Below are positions 62,808 to 64,000 of a stretch of DNA of 64,000 bases, in pieces (the first letter of the stretch is position 1; the number at the start of each line of letters is the position of its first letter). This DNA comes from Streptomyces lateritius. Lineage in GTDB: Bacteria > Actinomycetota > Actinomycetes > Streptomycetales > Streptomycetaceae. Both the position numbers and the translations under genes were made by a program. The notes under the pieces were generated by a model that was given only the letters and a program-made list of their open reading frames with translations, was not told the DNA's origin and searched no databases. The stretch lies in contig NZ_BMTO01000006.1 of assembly GCF_014649715.1 (NCBI RefSeq), forward strand, positions 367,274 to 431,273. The letters are read 5' to 3'.

Positions 62808-63829
62808 TTGGCCGCCTCCTTCCGGCTCTTCCTGCGGGCGTCCGCGCCCGGCCCGCCGTTCTCCTCGTCCGCCAGCTCGGCCGCGTGGCCGGTCAGCGAG
62901 ATGAAGACGTCGTCGAGGGTGGGGCGGCGCAGGCCGATGTCGTCTATCTCGACGCCGACGGTGTCGAGATCGCGGATGACCTCGGCGAGGAGCTTGGCGC
63001 CGCCGGCGACCGGCACGGTCAGCTTGCGGGTGTGGTCCTCGACGGAGACCTCGCCGTGGCCGATGCCCGCCAGGCCGTAGCGGGCGAGGACGTCGCGGGC
63101 CGGAGGGATCATCTCCGGTTCGTGGACGACGACTTCGACACGCTCGCCGCCCGTCTGGGCCTTGAGCTGGTCGGACGTGCCCCGGGCGATCACCTTGCCG
63201 TGGTCGACGACGCAGATGTCGTGGGCCAGGTGGTCGGCCTCCTCCAGGTACTGCGTGGTCAGGAGCAGGGTCGTGCCACCCGCGACGAGTTCCTGTATGA
63301 CCTCCCAGAGCGCCTGCCGGTTGCGCGGGTCGAGGCCGGTCGTGGGCTCGTCCATGAACATCACCGGCGGGGAGACGACCAGCGCGGCCGCCAGGTCGAG
63401 GCGGCGGCGCATGCCCCCGGAGTACGTCTTGGCGGGCCGGTCGGCCGCGTCGGCGAGGTTGAACCGATCGAGCAGCTCGCCCGCCCTGGCCTTCGCCCGC
63501 TTGGCGTTCATCTGGTAGAGCCGGCCGACCATCTGGAGGTTCTCGCGGCCGGTCAGGTACTCGTCGACGGCCGCGAACTGCCCGGAGAGACCGATCGACC
63601 GCCGGACCTCGTCGGGGTGCTTGAGCACGTCGATTCCGGCGACGAAAGCCTTTCCGCTGTCCGGCTGGAGCAGCGTCGTCAGCACGCGCACGGCGGTCGT
63701 CTTCCCCGCGCCGTTCGGGCCGAGCAGGCCCAGGACCGTGCCCTCGGGTACGTCGAGGTCCACGCCGTCCAGAGCTCGTACGTGGCCGAAGGTCTTCACC
63801 AGACCTTCGGCGTAGATGGCGCCTGGCAT
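62804..63829 (-). CDS. ABC transporter ATP-binding protein (DrrA-like)
   Basis: The 341-aa ATPase has Walker A LLGPNGAGKTTAV, Q-loop GLSGQFAAVDEYLTGREN, signature YSGGMRRRLDLAAAL, Walker B VMFMDEPTTGLD and switch His in LLTTQYLEEAD. The C-terminal extension (RPTLDDVFISLTGHAAE) is that of DrrA proteins. ATG 63829 is the first gene of the exporter operon. No biosynthetic genes lie nearby. Confidence 0.95.
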   Translation of the reverse strand: MPGAIYAEGLVKTFGHVRALDGVDLDVPEGTVLGLLGPNGAGKTTAVRVLTTLLQPDSGKAFVAGIDVLKHPDEVRRSIGLSGQFAAVDEYLTGRENLQMVGRLYQMNAKRAKARAGELLDRFNLADAADRPAKTYSGGMRRRLDLAAALVVSPPVMFMDEPTTGLDPRNRQALWEVIQELVAGGTTLLLTTQYLEEADHLAHDICVVDHGKVIARGTSDQLKAQTGGERVEVVVHEPEMIPPARDVLARYGLAGIGHGEVSVEDHTRKLTVPVAGGAKLLAEVIRDLDTVGVEIDDIGLRRPTLDDVFISLTGHAAELADEENGGPGADARRKSRKEAAK

Positions 63830-63924
63830 GTGGGTTCTCCCAGCAGGTTCGGGCGTTTCCGCCCGAGTTTAGGTTCGAAGGACGCACCCCGCCCACTGAT
63901 TTTGTGACCGAAGACACACCATAA

Positions 63925-63942
63925 CGCGATACATCGCGATAC
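63925..63942 (-). promoter_or_regulatory. Direct repeat upstream of the ABC exporter, possible operator
   Basis: CGCGATACATCGCGATAC contains GCGATAC twice, exactly 10 bp apart, with internal palindrome ATCGCGAT. It lies ~95 bp before the ATPase start, inside the promoter region. This resembles operators of TetR/PadR-type repressors that often govern DrrAB exporters. No regulator gene is inside the window. Confidence 0.45.
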
Positions 63943-63963
63943 GGAAGACGCGCGAACGGAAAC

Positions 63964-64000
63964 GGCGAGCGCCGGGGACCGTCGGTCCCCGGCGCTCGCC
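63964..64000. terminator. Strong hairpin at the right edge
   Basis: A perfect 17-bp stem (GGCGAGCGCCGGGGACC / GGTCCCCGGCGCTCGCC) with loop GTC occupies the last bases. Since the ABC operon starts to its left and reads away, it probably ends a minus-strand gene lying beyond the window. Confidence 0.7.

Overview
The window is chromosomal DNA from a high-GC actinomycete, almost certainly a Streptomyces. The evidence is the strong G/C bias at third codon positions, frequent GTG starts and GTGA/ATGA overlaps, and genus-typical content: chaplins, a rodlin, a melC-type tyrosinase pair, a Tad/Flp locus of actinobacterial type, mycothiol amidase Mca, many PASTA-less Ser/Thr kinases and a DasR-type operator in front of a chitinase. 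I saw no rRNA, tRNA, CRISPR array, transposase or integrase.

Layout. (1) 1-6481, minus strand: a Tad/Flp pilus operon. It runs in transcription order from a zinc-ribbon protein through CpaB (SAF), TadZ/CpaE, two TadE-like pseudopilins, TadA and TadB to a TadC cut by the left edge. (2) 6655-14162: GH18 chitinase with a dre box, a cytosolic kinase, an M14 carboxypeptidase, and a membrane kinase overlapping a TIGR04222-type membrane protein. (3) 14187-19870: a D-amino-acid/N-acyl-D-amino-acid locus (RidA, IclR regulator, PfkB kinase, divergent PLP deaminase and D-aminoacylase) beside the wreck of a GntP permease. (4) 19976-29335: housekeeping and membrane genes, including an MptB-like mannosyltransferase, AlaA-like aminotransferase, GTP-dependent PEPCK, TrhA, a GH26 protein, VKOR and DUF5949. 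(5) 29486-34492: melC1-melC2, then a run of minus-strand secreted or surface proteins (a chaplin, an LPDTG-anchored Pro/Thr stalk protein, three small exported proteins) and a chaplin fragment.

(6) 34830-44951: an eight-gene, translationally coupled Wzx/Wzy-like exopolysaccharide operon. It encodes a GT4, a WcaJ-type initiating phosphotransferase, an O-antigen ligase/polymerase, a MurJ-like flippase with a long disordered N-terminus, a NodB deacetylase, a second GT4, a Wzz-like protein and a FemAB/GNAT-like acyltransferase. It converges on a second GH26 protein that carries a long Pro/Glu/Lys stalk. A second degraded chaplin and an LCP ligase follow. (7) 48672-57116: a YyaL-type thioredoxin-domain protein, rodlin, a 1089-aa NB-ARC/TPR STAND protein, mca with its small membrane partner, DUF4307 and greA. 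(8) 57232-61960: two tandem kinases with PQQ-type beta-propeller sensors. (9) 61962-63829: a DrrA/DrrB-type ABC exporter.

The theme of the central 20 kb is the cell surface of aerial hyphae and spores. Hydrophobic coat proteins (chaplin, rodlin), a probably sortase-anchored stalk protein, a polysaccharide assembly line, two related GH26 hydrolases and an LCP ligase lie within 24 kb. The most original proposal here is that these form one matrix-building and trimming system. That is inference from gene order and families, not demonstrated.
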